34,434 nt of DNA from Bacteroidia bacterium. Lineage in GTDB: Bacteria; Bacteroidota; Bacteroidia; Bacteroidales; Dysgonomonadaceae. The stretch is from contig JAUNUM010000025.1 in NCBI GenBank assembly GCA_030538215.1, positions 1-34,434 of the forward strand, read 5' to 3'. Below, piece after piece: positions 15,613 through 25,200 of this stretch. Positions within the stretch are counted from its first letter, which is position 1, and the number at the start of each line of letters is the position of its first letter. The translations under genes and the position numbers were made by a program. Below the pieces are notes generated by a model. That model saw only the letters and a list, made by a program, of their open reading frames with translations. It did no database searches and was not told where the DNA came from.

Positions 15613-16536
15613 ATGAAAAAATTATTTATTGTTTTTTTTTCAATCCTCCTTTTCATCGCCTGCGGCAATAAAAAGGAAGATAAAGCTCCGGTAGAGGTAA
15701 AACCTGCAAATGTGGCAGTTGGTATCGGAAAAATTACTCCACAGGGCGGCGTTAGCAACCTGGCTTCACCGGTTGCAGGGATTGTTTCGGAAATTTCTGT
15801 AACGACCGGCAGTAAAGTTAAATCGGGTGATTTGTTGCTGACTATCGATAATACCGATGCATCGCTGGCTTTGAGCGAGGTTAACAGTCGATTATCTACT
15901 CAGCAAAAATCCATACAATCTGCAAAATTGCTCAAAGAACAAGGTTTAACCCGATTACAGGAGAAAGAACGAAAACTTAACGATGCACGTGAATTACTTG
16001 CCGTGGGAGCGGTTACCGGCGAAAGTGTACGCACGTTGCAAAACGATTACGACCTGGAAAAACAAAATCAGGAAAAGCTGCAAAACGATATCCTGTTGCA
16101 AGAATCACAGCTTCGCGAAATTGCTTCGCAAAAAAACACAAGAGCCGAAGATTTAAGTCGTACATCGTTGCGTGCGCCCATGGATGGGATTGTGCTTGAT
16201 GTGCTTCCGAAAAAAGGTGAAGCCGTGAATCGTTATGAAACGTATGTAATTCTGGCGCCCGATGCTCCGCTTATCGTTCAGGCAGAAATAGATGAAATGT
16301 TCTCCAACCGGCTTGCGTTGGGACAATCGTGTGAAATAAGGATTGCAGGTAATTCGGAACCGGTTGCACAAGGAAAAATAGTTAGTATTTCGCCCGATTT
16401 GAAAAAGAAGTCGCTTTTTTCCGATAGTGGGGAAGATTTTCAAGATCGCCGCGTACGCGAAATTGAAGTGTCTATCGATGGTGATACGAATTTGCTTATC
16501 GATACCAAAGTGGAATGCATCGTTCAACTTAATTAA
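15613..16536 (+). CDS. HlyD-family periplasmic adaptor lipoprotein
   Basis: A 307-residue membrane-fusion protein linking an inner-membrane ABC permease to an outer-membrane channel. The signal peptide ends in a lipobox FIAC (Cys17), so it is a lipoprotein. Order of domains: lipoyl half (GIVSEISVTTGSKVKSGDLL), a long coiled coil rich in Gln/Lys/Glu (about residues 80-175), the second lipoyl half (LRAPMDGIVLDVLPKKGEAV) and a beta-barrel part. It resembles the DevB/MacA adaptors. Second gene of the efflux operon. Confidence 0.9.
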   Translation: MKKLFIVFFSILLFIACGNKKEDKAPVEVKPANVAVGIGKITPQGGVSNLASPVAGIVSEISVTTGSKVKSGDLLLTIDNTDASLALSEVNSRLSTQQKSIQSAKLLKEQGLTRLQEKERKLNDARELLAVGAVTGESVRTLQNDYDLEKQNQEKLQNDILLQESQLREIASQKNTRAEDLSRTSLRAPMDGIVLDVLPKKGEAVNRYETYVILAPDAPLIVQAEIDEMFSNRLALGQSCEIRIAGNSEPVAQGKIVSISPDLKKKSLFSDSGEDFQDRRVREIEVSIDGDTNLLIDTKVECIVQLN

Positions 16537-16542
16537 TCCGCA

Positions 16543-17679
16543 ATGTTTGCAACAGCCTATAAATTCATCCGATTCGAGAAATCCAAAAGCACAGGTATTT
16601 TGCTGGGAATCATCATCAGTATTTACCTGATTGGGTTGGAATTGGGTATTTTCTTTTATCTCACCACGCTCATCGGCGGCGTGATAAACAACGCCAAACC
16701 CGAATATTCGCAGGTTTTTGTCGTGAACAAACTCACCAACAATGCCAATATTCTTTCACCGTTCGACAAGCGATGGGTAAACCAGTTGCGAAGCATCGAC
16801 GGCGTTGATGATACACACGGAATGGTGATGTCTAACGTGAGTGTTCGGTTTGATAATGGAGAAAGTTCGCCGGCAATTATTATCGGGAGCGAATATCCGG
16901 AGTTGGCTGCGGGTCCATCGGAAAGTCTGCTGAATTCCGGCACAACCCAAAATTTATTTCTTCAGGGAACGGTTTCTACCGATTTTTACGACAATAAAAC
17001 GTTTGGATACGACGTAAAACAAGGAACACAGTTCGAAATCGGTGGAAAAAGTGTTACCGTTGGAGCAATGACAAAGGATGCCAAGGGTTTTTCGAGTCCG
17101 ATGCTTTATACAACCGATGTTACTGCGCGTTATTATTCGGGATTTTCGGATAATATGGTCAATGCGGTTATTGTTACAGTCAGAGATGCAACAAAGATTG
17201 ATCATGTCGTTGAGCAAATAAATGCCGTTGCTCCCGATCTTCGAGCGTGGCGGTCGGAAGAACTCAATAACGCTACCGTTATAAACGTGATGACGGCAAA
17301 TAATATGGGAATGAGTTTTGGTACGCTGGTTATTTTTGCCATCGTGAGCGGATTTTTTATTATCGGACTTACGATGTATTCTGCCACTTACGACCGCATC
17401 AAAGATTACGGAACGCTCAAGGCTATTGGCGCTACCAATCGCTATATCACACGACTGGTGATGGCACAATCGTTTATTTACGCAGTAATTGGGTTTGTTG
17501 TTGCGCTGCTCCTGATTATCGGTACAAAATTCGGGATGGCTAAAGCAGGACTTATTATTGATCTTTCACCACAATTTTTGGCATTTTTATTTTTTGTTAC
17601 GCTGATTATAGCTGTTGCCAGTTCTATGTTTTCGATTCAGAAACTGAAGAAAGTGGAACCGTCGTCGGTGTTCAGATAA
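16543..17679 (+). CDS. FtsX/DevC-like ABC permease
   Basis: A 378-residue MacB/FtsX-fold permease. It has one N-terminal helix (GILLGIIISIYLIGLELGIFF), a periplasmic domain of about 210 residues, then three C-terminal helices (LVIFAIVSGFFIIGLTMYSA, SFIYAVIGFVVALLLIIG, AFLFFVTLIIAVASSMFS). The cytoplasmic coupling motif DRIKDYGTLKAIGATNRYI is typical of FtsX-like transporters. It starts 6 bp after the adaptor gene. This family acts by periplasmic mechanotransmission rather than a channel through the inner membrane. Confidence 0.9.
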   Translation: MFATAYKFIRFEKSKSTGILLGIIISIYLIGLELGIFFYLTTLIGGVINNAKPEYSQVFVVNKLTNNANILSPFDKRWVNQLRSIDGVDDTHGMVMSNVSVRFDNGESSPAIIIGSEYPELAAGPSESLLNSGTTQNLFLQGTVSTDFYDNKTFGYDVKQGTQFEIGGKSVTVGAMTKDAKGFSSPMLYTTDVTARYYSGFSDNMVNAVIVTVRDATKIDHVVEQINAVAPDLRAWRSEELNNATVINVMTANNMGMSFGTLVIFAIVSGFFIIGLTMYSATYDRIKDYGTLKAIGATNRYITRLVMAQSFIYAVIGFVVALLLIIGTKFGMAKAGLIIDLSPQFLAFLFFVTLIIAVASSMFSIQKLKKVEPSSVFR

Positions 17680-17688
17680 TTAGAAAAT

Positions 17689-17750
17689 GTGGCTTACTCC
17701 ACTGTCCCCTTAAGATAAGGGGACGATCCGCCAACTGGCGGAGGAGGGGT
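17689..17750. repeat. Intergenic triple-hairpin element
   Basis: Three adjoining perfect inverted repeats fill the gap between the permease and the TolC-like gene: GTGG/CCAC (17689-17702), GTCCCCTTA/TAAGGGGAC (17704-17724, 3-base loop) and TCCGCC/GGCGGA (17727-17742, 4-base loop). A purine run GGAGGAGGGG follows. It is much more GC-rich than its flanks and looks like a REP-type repeat inserted within an operon. Confidence 0.6.
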
Positions 17751-17775
17751 TATGAAGCTAATTAATAATTTTAAA

Positions 17776-19125
17776 ATGAAGAAGATATATCTTTTCTTGT
17801 TTTTACTTACTCTATCCGTTTTATCTCTTTCGGCCCAAGAAAAAGCGATAAATATAAACGCGCTTACATTGGAAGATGCGATAGACTATTCGTTGATTCA
17901 TTCGCCTGCTGTAACCGTTCAGCGATTGAAAGAACAGCAGGCTGAATATAAACTTTCGCAAACGAAACTGGATTATCTACCCAATATTTACGCTACGTCC
18001 GATTTGCGGCGGAACATAATTATTCCGTCAACGCCCATTCCGGCATCGATGATCAATCCTTCGGCACCCGAAGACGAATTGATGTACATGCGTTTCAATA
18101 CGCCGTGGAGTTCGGGAGCGGGGTTGAACCTTGCATTCGATATTTTCAATCCTGAAACGATAGGTCGGAAATCGGAACAAGAAAAACAGGTGAAAATAAG
18201 CCAACTTGATTCCCGGATTGCCGAAAACGATTTACGAGCCAATGTTTCACAAGCTTATATCGATTGTGCAATTGCACAAGCCCAACTGGATGCGATAACT
18301 GCTGATACAGCTTATTATGCTGAATTATTCAAAGAGGCGAAAACGCTTTACAAACGTGAAAATATTTCACTTGCCGATAAAAATAATTCGAAAATGAATT
18401 ACAACGCTTCGCTCACCCGATTTTATCAGGCGAAGAATATCCTGCACAATGCTAAAATAAACTTGTTACTGAATTTAGGCGAAGAATTGAGTGAAGAAAA
18501 ATTAAACCAATTGGAGTTGTCGGATGATATCCAGTCGCTTTATGCGAAAATGTCGTCAAATCAGTTGACGTATGGTGAAAGTTCTCTATCTCAAAGCCGT
18601 CAGACTGAGTTGATTTCGTTGTCGGAAATAAGGACAAAGAATGCGGTGTTGAAATATGCGCCGTCGTTGTCCTTGTCTGGATATTACGGCGCCAACTATT
18701 TTGGAAAAGAATTGAAGTTAAGTAATACCGATAAGTGGTTTGGAAATAGTTTTGTGGCTCTTTCGCTTCGAATCCCTATTTCGCAATCGTTAAGCACTGC
18801 AAAAGAGGTTTCCCAATTGCGTATGCAAGAACAGATTGAGCGCGAAAATTTGCGTGCATTACAGAATAATCGGGTAGGGGAGTTGTCGAGGGAATTAGCT
18901 CAACTAGAAACCTATAAAGAAAATTATCAACTGAAACAAACTAACCTGAAACTGATGTCCGAAAATATTGTGGCTAAAAAGTTGCAGTTAGAAAAAGGAT
19001 ATGTTCTCGAAAGTGAATTTTCTTCGGAAAAATTACGTGAACAAAACGCTTTGCAGGAGTTTCTGCAAGCAGCGTACGATGTTTTATCTGCTTATATAAA
19101 TTTGGATAAGTTGATGAAAAATTGA
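17776..19125 (+). CDS. TolC-family outer-membrane efflux protein
   Basis: A 449-residue TolC-like channel that completes the efflux system. The N-terminal signal peptide ends at LSLSAQEKA. Two repeated helical halves are visible, with long Gln/Glu/Lys-rich helices (SQAYIDCAIAQAQLDAIT, LSRELAQLETYKENYQLK) and beta segments such as ALSLRIPISQS. I prefer the ATG at 17776 (MKKIYLFLF), which gives a normal signal peptide; an in-frame ATG at 17752 sits directly after the GGAGGAGGGG of the hairpin repeat and adds only eight residues. Last gene of the operon. Confidence 0.88.
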   Translation: MKKIYLFLFLLTLSVLSLSAQEKAININALTLEDAIDYSLIHSPAVTVQRLKEQQAEYKLSQTKLDYLPNIYATSDLRRNIIIPSTPIPASMINPSAPEDELMYMRFNTPWSSGAGLNLAFDIFNPETIGRKSEQEKQVKISQLDSRIAENDLRANVSQAYIDCAIAQAQLDAITADTAYYAELFKEAKTLYKRENISLADKNNSKMNYNASLTRFYQAKNILHNAKINLLLNLGEELSEEKLNQLELSDDIQSLYAKMSSNQLTYGESSLSQSRQTELISLSEIRTKNAVLKYAPSLSLSGYYGANYFGKELKLSNTDKWFGNSFVALSLRIPISQSLSTAKEVSQLRMQEQIERENLRALQNNRVGELSRELAQLETYKENYQLKQTNLKLMSENIVAKKLQLEKGYVLESEFSSEKLREQNALQEFLQAAYDVLSAYINLDKLMKN

Positions 19126-19131
19126 CTCTCC

Positions 19132-19323
19132 TTATTTCTTATCCCGATAATTATTTTGAATAAAATACATCGAAATAAAAATATTTACAATTAAAAATCC
19201 GCCACCACCGGCCAGAAAAATACCCTTCCATTTCGGAAGCACAATCAAGCAAACAATGGATGCAATAGCGATTACTGCGATTAAAATCCACATTACGGTG
19301 AAAATTTGTTTTTTGGTAGCCAT
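19132..19323 (-). CDS. Small two-helix membrane protein, unknown function
   Basis: A 63-residue protein with two membrane helices (TVMWILIAVIAIASIVCLIVL and GIFLAGGGGFLIVNIFISMY) and a charged C-terminus NNYRDKK. It converges on the TolC-like gene, with the two stop codons 6 bp apart. I do not recognise a family. Confidence 0.6.
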   Translation of the reverse strand: MATKKQIFTVMWILIAVIAIASIVCLIVLPKWKGIFLAGGGGFLIVNIFISMYFIQNNYRDKK

Positions 19324-19358
19324 ATAATATGTTGATTATAGTTAGTGACCGGATAGGT

Positions 19359-19500
19359 TTATTTTAAACGAGTTATATCCATTTTGTTTACAAAAATATA
19401 GGCAAGATAAATATTTTCTCCTTTCACTTCATAAAAGATAGTTGATGATGCTTTCAAGGTTTTCTACCGCCTCTTCCGACCAATGTAATTTATAAGCCAT
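19359..19500 (-). pseudogene. Internally deleted ParE/RelE-like toxin remnant
   Basis: The minus strand starts at 19500 with MAYKLHWSEEAVENLE, the typical first helix of ParE/RelE-superfamily toxins, then hits TGA after 23 codons. Shifting one base gives YEVKGENIYLAYIF...DITRLK and a stop at 19359, which looks like the family's last beta strands (IYxxxVxxxxxDxxxL). The middle of about 50 residues is missing. Its ATG overlaps the antitoxin stop by 11 bp, the usual operon geometry. The toxin is almost certainly inactive. Confidence 0.7.
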
Positions 19501-19729
19501 ATTTTTCTTTTACAATTTGGTGGGTGACAGTTCTACCTTCATCGATATCTTTTAGTCCTTTTTCAATACCGGTTTTTTGTTCTTCTGTGAGGGTTTTCCA
19601 CCAATCGTTGTCTCCTGTATCGGAATCTTTTACCGTTTTCAGATAGCGGATGGTGTCGTCATTTTCCAACTGCGTCAACCATTCTATTAGTTCGAGTTTT
19701 ATAGCTTCGTGTCCCATCATATTGCTCAT
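19490..19729 (-). CDS. Antitoxin-like protein of a decayed toxin-antitoxin pair
   Basis: A 79-residue acidic protein starting MSNMMGHEAIKLELIEWL. Its C-terminal half has the pattern of Bacteroidetes ParE/RelE antitoxins: WWKTLTEEQKTGIEKGL, DIDEGRTVTHQIVKEKYG. The ATG at 19729 fits best: the longer frame overlaps the hydrolase gene, and a TATATTTG -7 box lies at 19740-19747. It is translationally overlapped with the toxin remnant. It may survive as an orphan antitoxin or autoregulator. Confidence 0.72.
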   Translation of the reverse strand: MSNMMGHEAIKLELIEWLTQLENDDTIRYLKTVKDSDTGDNDWWKTLTEEQKTGIEKGLKDIDEGRTVTHQIVKEKYGL

Positions 19730-19739
19730 TATTAATGTA

Positions 19740-19764
19740 CAAATATAACCATTTTCTTGAAGAA
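19740..19764 (-). promoter_or_regulatory. Promoter and palindrome for the antitoxin gene
   Basis: On the minus strand TATATTTG (19740-19747) lies 10 bases before the antitoxin ATG, implying an almost leaderless message. Immediately upstream is the perfect palindrome TTCTTGAAGAA (19754-19764), a plausible autoregulatory site for the antitoxin. Confidence 0.45.
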
Positions 19765-21165
19765 TTATTTCTCTTTCTGAAAGATTGTTCTTTGCATCCA
19801 CTCTTTTATATCCGATAATACTTCCGGCGAAATAGTTTGCTCAATTCTGCCATATTCATCTACGTTTCCCGTTTCACATTCCTGAAAAAGATGATTTAAA
19901 TTGGGATACGATTTTATTTCATACCGGTAATTTCGTCCTTTATCCAGCGCAGATTTTATCGCTTCCAGATTCTTATCGGCCAACACTTGCGTGTCTTTTT
20001 CTCCGTTGAGAGCCAAAACCGGACATTTTACTTTTTGCAGATAGTCCGCCGGATTTAGTTGCAAGAATTGCCGAAACCAGGGACTTGACATCGCGTTGAA
20101 CTGATTGCGAACGTAAGCATCTTTTTTAAGTTCCAATTTTACCAATAGGGGATATTGTTCCCAAAGTTGCGAAATCCTATCGCGTAAAGCGGTTCGGTCG
20201 GTTTCCGTTCCTTCCCATTCTGAAAGGCTTTCGAGTGTTTCTTGAATCATTTTCAATGTTCGCTCCAAGTTTTCGGGTTCCATATTCAACGGTTCCAGTT
20301 CCAGCTGGTTTTGCAACATTGTGTTTTCCATTCCGGTTATTCCCACTCCTGCCAGTAAAACGATAAATTTCACGTTTTTATTTTCTGCTACAACCATCGG
20401 AGCGACAACGCCACCTTCACTATGTCCAATAAGCCCGATTGACGATTTATCTACTTCTTTTCTCGTTCTCAAATATTCTATCGCGGCGGACGCATCTGTC
20501 GCAAAATCGTGAGTGGTGGCTCTTGCAAGATCACCTTTCGACTGTCCGATGCCGCGTTTATCGTATCTTAGAACAACAAATCCATTTCGGGTTAAATAAT
20601 CGGCAATAACTAAAAACGGTTTGTGTCCAAAAATGGTTTCGTCGCGGTCGTTTGGCCCGCTTCCGGCGATTAAGATTACAGCCGGAAATTTACCTGCGGA
20701 ATCGGGAAGGGTGAGTGTTCCGGCAAGTTCTATGTTGTCTTTTTTGTTGGAGAATGTTATGTCTTCCGTTTTATACGGAAACGGTGGTTTCGGTTCTTGC
20801 GGACGATTTAGAACTGGTTTATCGGATTGTTTTAAGACCAACGGAAACGACATTCCACCCTGATTGAAAATTCCCGATATAGAATCACCTTGCAGCGTTC
20901 CCTGATAAAAAATTCCCAAACCGGTTGCCACGATCTCCAGTTTAGTATCCGCGAACGAAGTTCTTGTTGTGGGTAATCCCAACGCGTTTTGCGCGGGGCT
21001 GTCTATTTTTGTGGTGTAAACCGTGTCGGTTTTAGAAATATGGAAAACAATAGGAAGTTTATTACCCATAATATTGAGCGTACCACTCCAACTTCCGGTT
21101 ATCTCTTGTGCGGAAACTGAAATACAGGCTGAAAAGAGAAAAAACAAGGTGAAAAGCTTATTCAT
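19765..21165 (-). CDS. Exported alpha/beta hydrolase (S33/S9-like serine hydrolase)
   Basis: A 466-residue secreted hydrolase with signal peptide cleavage near SVSAQE. The N-terminal about 120 residues form a beta-rich DUF3887/lipocalin-like accessory region (GSWSGTLNIMGNKLPIVFHI). The catalytic domain shows VILIAGSGPNDRDET (oxyanion loop), the nucleophile elbow GHSEGG, the Asp region VLALNGEKDTQV and a late His in YPNLNHLFQ. Periplasmic ester or peptide hydrolysis is likely; the substrate is unknown. It is upstream of the antitoxin gene on the same strand, with 35 bp between. Confidence 0.85.
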   Translation of the reverse strand: MNKLFTLFFLFSACISVSAQEITGSWSGTLNIMGNKLPIVFHISKTDTVYTTKIDSPAQNALGLPTTRTSFADTKLEIVATGLGIFYQGTLQGDSISGIFNQGGMSFPLVLKQSDKPVLNRPQEPKPPFPYKTEDITFSNKKDNIELAGTLTLPDSAGKFPAVILIAGSGPNDRDETIFGHKPFLVIADYLTRNGFVVLRYDKRGIGQSKGDLARATTHDFATDASAAIEYLRTRKEVDKSSIGLIGHSEGGVVAPMVVAENKNVKFIVLLAGVGITGMENTMLQNQLELEPLNMEPENLERTLKMIQETLESLSEWEGTETDRTALRDRISQLWEQYPLLVKLELKKDAYVRNQFNAMSSPWFRQFLQLNPADYLQKVKCPVLALNGEKDTQVLADKNLEAIKSALDKGRNYRYEIKSYPNLNHLFQECETGNVDEYGRIEQTISPEVLSDIKEWMQRTIFQKEK

Positions 21166-21645
21166 ATATTATTTAGGTTCAATTTTTGGTAGATAGTCAG
21201 CAATATTTTATTCAAAATGTCATATACTTCATTGTTCACATGCAATATTCAATTAGTACTTCATTATCTCGAATCATAATCCATTAGCTCCCCAAAATCC
21301 ATCCGTTAATATTCATTTTTACTTCAAAATTAAGCGAAAAGCAATAAACATCCCCTGGTTTAACATTTTTTAACTGGAAGGGTGCTTCCCATCCATTTGT
21401 AAAGACTATTTTAGCAAAACAAGCTTAGATTGAATAAGTTTATAAATTCAACCAGCTGTTGTTTGAATATTTTCTGCACATTTTATCAATTGCTTAATTT
21501 AAAATAAAGTATCAACATTAGTAATAAAATAAAGAATATCCAACTCGGTAAGAAGTTGATTTAATGAAAATTGTGAAAACATTCTTAGAAACTGTTTTGT
21601 CAAAGTTCCAAACTTTGACAAAAGTTGTCTTAAAAACTTATCAAT
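21166..21645. other. 480-base AT-rich intergenic region
   Basis: This stretch separates the divergent hydrolase and toxin-locus genes. Apart from the hairpin at 21595-21623, I see no gene, RNA or strong promoter in it. It is very AT-rich and probably holds the start signals of both units. Confidence 0.5.
21595..21623. repeat. Perfect 13-bp hairpin in the leader of the toxin locus
   Basis: TTTTGTCAAAGTT (21595-21607) pairs with AACTTTGACAAAA (21611-21623) around CCA. It ends 22 bases before the ATG at 21646. It could attenuate or insulate the locus, or be an intergenic repeat. Confidence 0.6.
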
Positions 21646-22251
21646 ATGAAAACATTTATTTTTATTTTCATGCTCGTAGTTTCTTTTTCACTTTCGGCTC
21701 AAGATTGCGAATGTGTTAGAGCTGCAGTTATTGGAACAAAAAAAGGAGTTGCTTTTTCGCATAACAATATTATGAGAGCAATGGATAATGTTACGGTAAA
21801 AGTAGGTGAGCCTGTTCTTCTTACTACAAAAGAGAGCAGAGGAAAAGTAAGTTGGTACTTATACGGAGATACTACAAAAATTATCAATCTCATAGTGCAA
21901 CCTCGCGTTACAACCCAATATATTGTTAAATCAGAGCTGACTGGTTGTCCCGATGCAATAGACAGTGTAACGGTATTTGTAGATAACAGTATTGGTGCAG
22001 GCGCGGAGGGGAAAGGTGTATCTATATATCCTAGCCCGATAAATAATAATTTTACTGTCTATTCTTCAATTGGAAATATCCTACAAATCAAAATCTATAA
22101 TTTATCCGGATTGTTAGTGATGTCTTGTCATTATGATGGTCAATTGCCAGAAGTAGCTCTCAACGTGTCCAATTTTCCAAAAGGTATTTATGTGCTTTAT
22201 GTTGATTTAACTGACAATAAAAAACAGGTGAAGAAAATAATAAAAAACTAA
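21646..22251 (+). CDS. Small secreted protein with Ig-like domain and T9SS sorting domain
   Basis: A 201-residue exported protein. Signal peptide ends at LSAQDCE. Residues about 50-113 form an Ig-like beta domain with the usual strand pattern (VTVKVGEPVLL, RVTTQYIVKSELTGCPDAID, SVTVFVD). Residues about 125-201 are a type A T9SS C-terminal sorting domain: VSIYPSPINNNFTV, IKIYNLSGLLVMS, FPKGIYVLYVDL, KKIIKN. The protein should cross the outer membrane by T9SS and be anchored or released at the surface. It lies 4 bp before the PLD-RHS toxin gene, so the two are cotranscribed; a surface partner or carrier role is inferred. Confidence 0.82.
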   Translation: MKTFIFIFMLVVSFSLSAQDCECVRAAVIGTKKGVAFSHNNIMRAMDNVTVKVGEPVLLTTKESRGKVSWYLYGDTTKIINLIVQPRVTTQYIVKSELTGCPDAIDSVTVFVDNSIGAGAEGKGVSIYPSPINNNFTVYSSIGNILQIKIYNLSGLLVMSCHYDGQLPEVALNVSNFPKGIYVLYVDLTDNKKQVKKIIKN

Positions 22252-22255
22252 AGCC

Positions 22256-25200
22256 ATGCAACAGATAATCCGTAAAATTATACTTTTTTTATTCTTGTCT
22301 TTCTTTATGGGCATTTCTGCTTATGCGCAAGACATTCGTATAAAACAGCAGGACTTACCTTATGTTATTCCCATGATTGAGTCGCCATCAAAAGGCGAAA
22401 AGATAATATACCGCTGGTTAGAGAACAATTCGGTTGTGAAAGGTGCGAATTTAATTGTTTTTACCATTCCCAAAGGAAAAGAACCGGGTGTGTACACCTA
22501 TATACATCAGGTAAAGCATACGCAATATACCGATTGGTTGAGCAGTAATCCTTTTACTATTGAAATATATACGGGTAGCTCTGCTGTAACCCGATCAGCT
22601 AATTCCGATTTTTCAGTAATATTCAGTCCGCAAAAAGGAATATCCGGTTATTTAAAAAAACTGATAGAACTCATCGATAATGCCTCTGAAAGTCTTGATA
22701 TATCAATTTACAGCATAGATAATTATGGCGTATATCTTGCATTGAAAAAAGCGGTCGACAGAGGTGTAGGCATAAGAATGCTCTATGAAGGCGCACAACA
22801 GGATAAGGACAAAAAGGGAGTTGCCATCTCCGATAAACTGGAAGAAATAGGAATTGATGTAAAATATGTAAATAAAATCAATCACCATAAGTTTATCGTA
22901 TCCGATAACAATAGGTTGCTCACAAGCAGCGGAAACTGGAATGACAGAGCCAATTGGATATACGATGACAATACGTTGATAACAACTAATAATGAAGCGA
23001 TATTGCGTTATCGGGCAGAATTTGAATTGCTGTGGAACAATTCTCGTGAATTTGGGAGAAGTCTATCGTGGGCGCGTGTTAACCCCGACAGCCTGCTGAA
23101 TCTTATCACCGATAATCCCGATATTGATGCTGTTTTTACTTCCGCCAATTACAGAATCTATAATTCTCCTGTTTACGGACCTACGTTTGCTAAAATCACG
23201 GGAAAACAAGACGCCGCAGATAAAATTGTTGCTCTCATTCAAGCAGCCCAACATTCTATTAAAATATCGGCAAATCATTTTCGCTCGCGTCCCATAGCTG
23301 AAGCGTTGATTGACAAGAAAACCCAATATCCCAATATAGATATAAAGGTGTTTTTAGACCAACAGGAATATATTACCGCGTCATACAACGCTTACCAAAC
23401 CGCACAGCAACAACAGTGTCTGGCAAACGCCACTACTCCGGCACAACAACTCAATTGCAGAGAACGTAATTTCTATTACAGCTACAGCCTTATGGAAGCG
23501 GGAATCGACGTGAGGTTTAAATCCTATTCCTACAAATGGCATCATACAACGGCAGATTTAATGCACCACAAATATGCCGTTTTTGACGACTCTGTTATCG
23601 CAACCGGAAGTTATAATTACTCTTACAATGCCGAAACAAACAGCATGGAAAATGTAATGGTGTTTAACAGTAACATCTCTCAATCGGCTGTAAACAACTA
23701 TATCGGCAACTTCAATCATTTATGGGATTTAGGGCGTATAGAAGGGCATTACGACAATTTACGTGCGTATCTCAATTCCGATAGTCGCTATGTACCTCTC
23801 TTATATCACCCCGTTTCACTCACTCATCCCGAATTTACCCAGCTCAAAAGCGAAATTGAATCCGTGTGTCCAACGGTTTTAGACACGTATTTTAAAAAAA
23901 ATGGACAATTGTACACACACTACCTGAAGGATGTAGCGTTGATATATGATTCAACCGCAAATCTGGCAACCAAATTGCAAGACAATAGGCAACAGGCGTT
24001 TGAGATAAACTACAGTTACATAAATCCCGATTTTTTGGCAACAACACGATTTCTGTCCTCCGATGGTATAACTTATAATACTGATTATATATATAATACG
24101 GATTTACATGTTACCAAAGAAACAACGCCGCTATATGAAGTGGATTTTACGTATAATTCCGATAATTCGATAGCTACCATAAATTCCGGACAGGAGGCGC
24201 ACTCGTGGGAAAATCAAACGTTATCCGGTGGAAACACATTGATTAATTACTCCGCTCCACAACGAAGCAATTATATTTCCACGGAATGGAACGATTTCAG
24301 GATGCCGGTTTCATTAACCGATGCCGATAACCGGATTATTCAATGGACATACAACGACAAAAACCTGCTGAACGGAATACTTTCTTCACACAGAAACATC
24401 GGGTTTTCATACGGCGATAGCCTGTTTACGGCTACCTCCTCTAACGGCGAAAACTTTACCGTAACCGTTAATAATTCCGGCAGTTTTTCCATCGAAACAA
24501 CCGGAACCGTGGCTACTGCCACAAACTATACTTTGCAGGAACAAGCCAACAAGCAGCAAACGCTTGATATTGTCATTCATTCAACAAACGTAACTTCAGG
24601 AGTGGGCAAAACCGCCACGGTTAATTACCTGTTTGATGCCTACGGAAAAGTAATCCGGTCTGGTAATCTTCAGATTGCCAGAGCACCGTATTCCGGAGAA
24701 ATCATTTCCATCACAAACGGCAGTATAACCGAAGTTCGAAGTTATAACGATTGGGGCTTGCTTACCACTCAAACCGTAACCCGCGACAACGAGCCTTATT
24801 ACAGCGCAAGTTACCTCTATGACGGTTTGCAGCGCATAAAACAAGCAACAGAGATAGTGTTGGGCGATACCGTAACCCATAACTATACGTACAATGCTGC
24901 CGGACAGTTGCAACACGTGCATAAAAACAACCTGCCCGTTGAAGAATATGCCTACGATGCCTTCGGAAACCGCACATCGGCACACATAAACGGCACGCAA
25001 TACACCTATCAAAACAATAACATCAACCAACTACAGGTATTGTCGTGGCAGCAGTCGGGTAATACCCGTATGAGAGAGTTTTTTTACAACGCATCGGGAC
25101 AGCTACGGCAAACTGTTAATAAAACCGTTTCAGGAAACTCATCTCAAACCACGGCAAGCCGTCGGTATAACTACGATGTGTTCGGGAACCTCGATACCGT

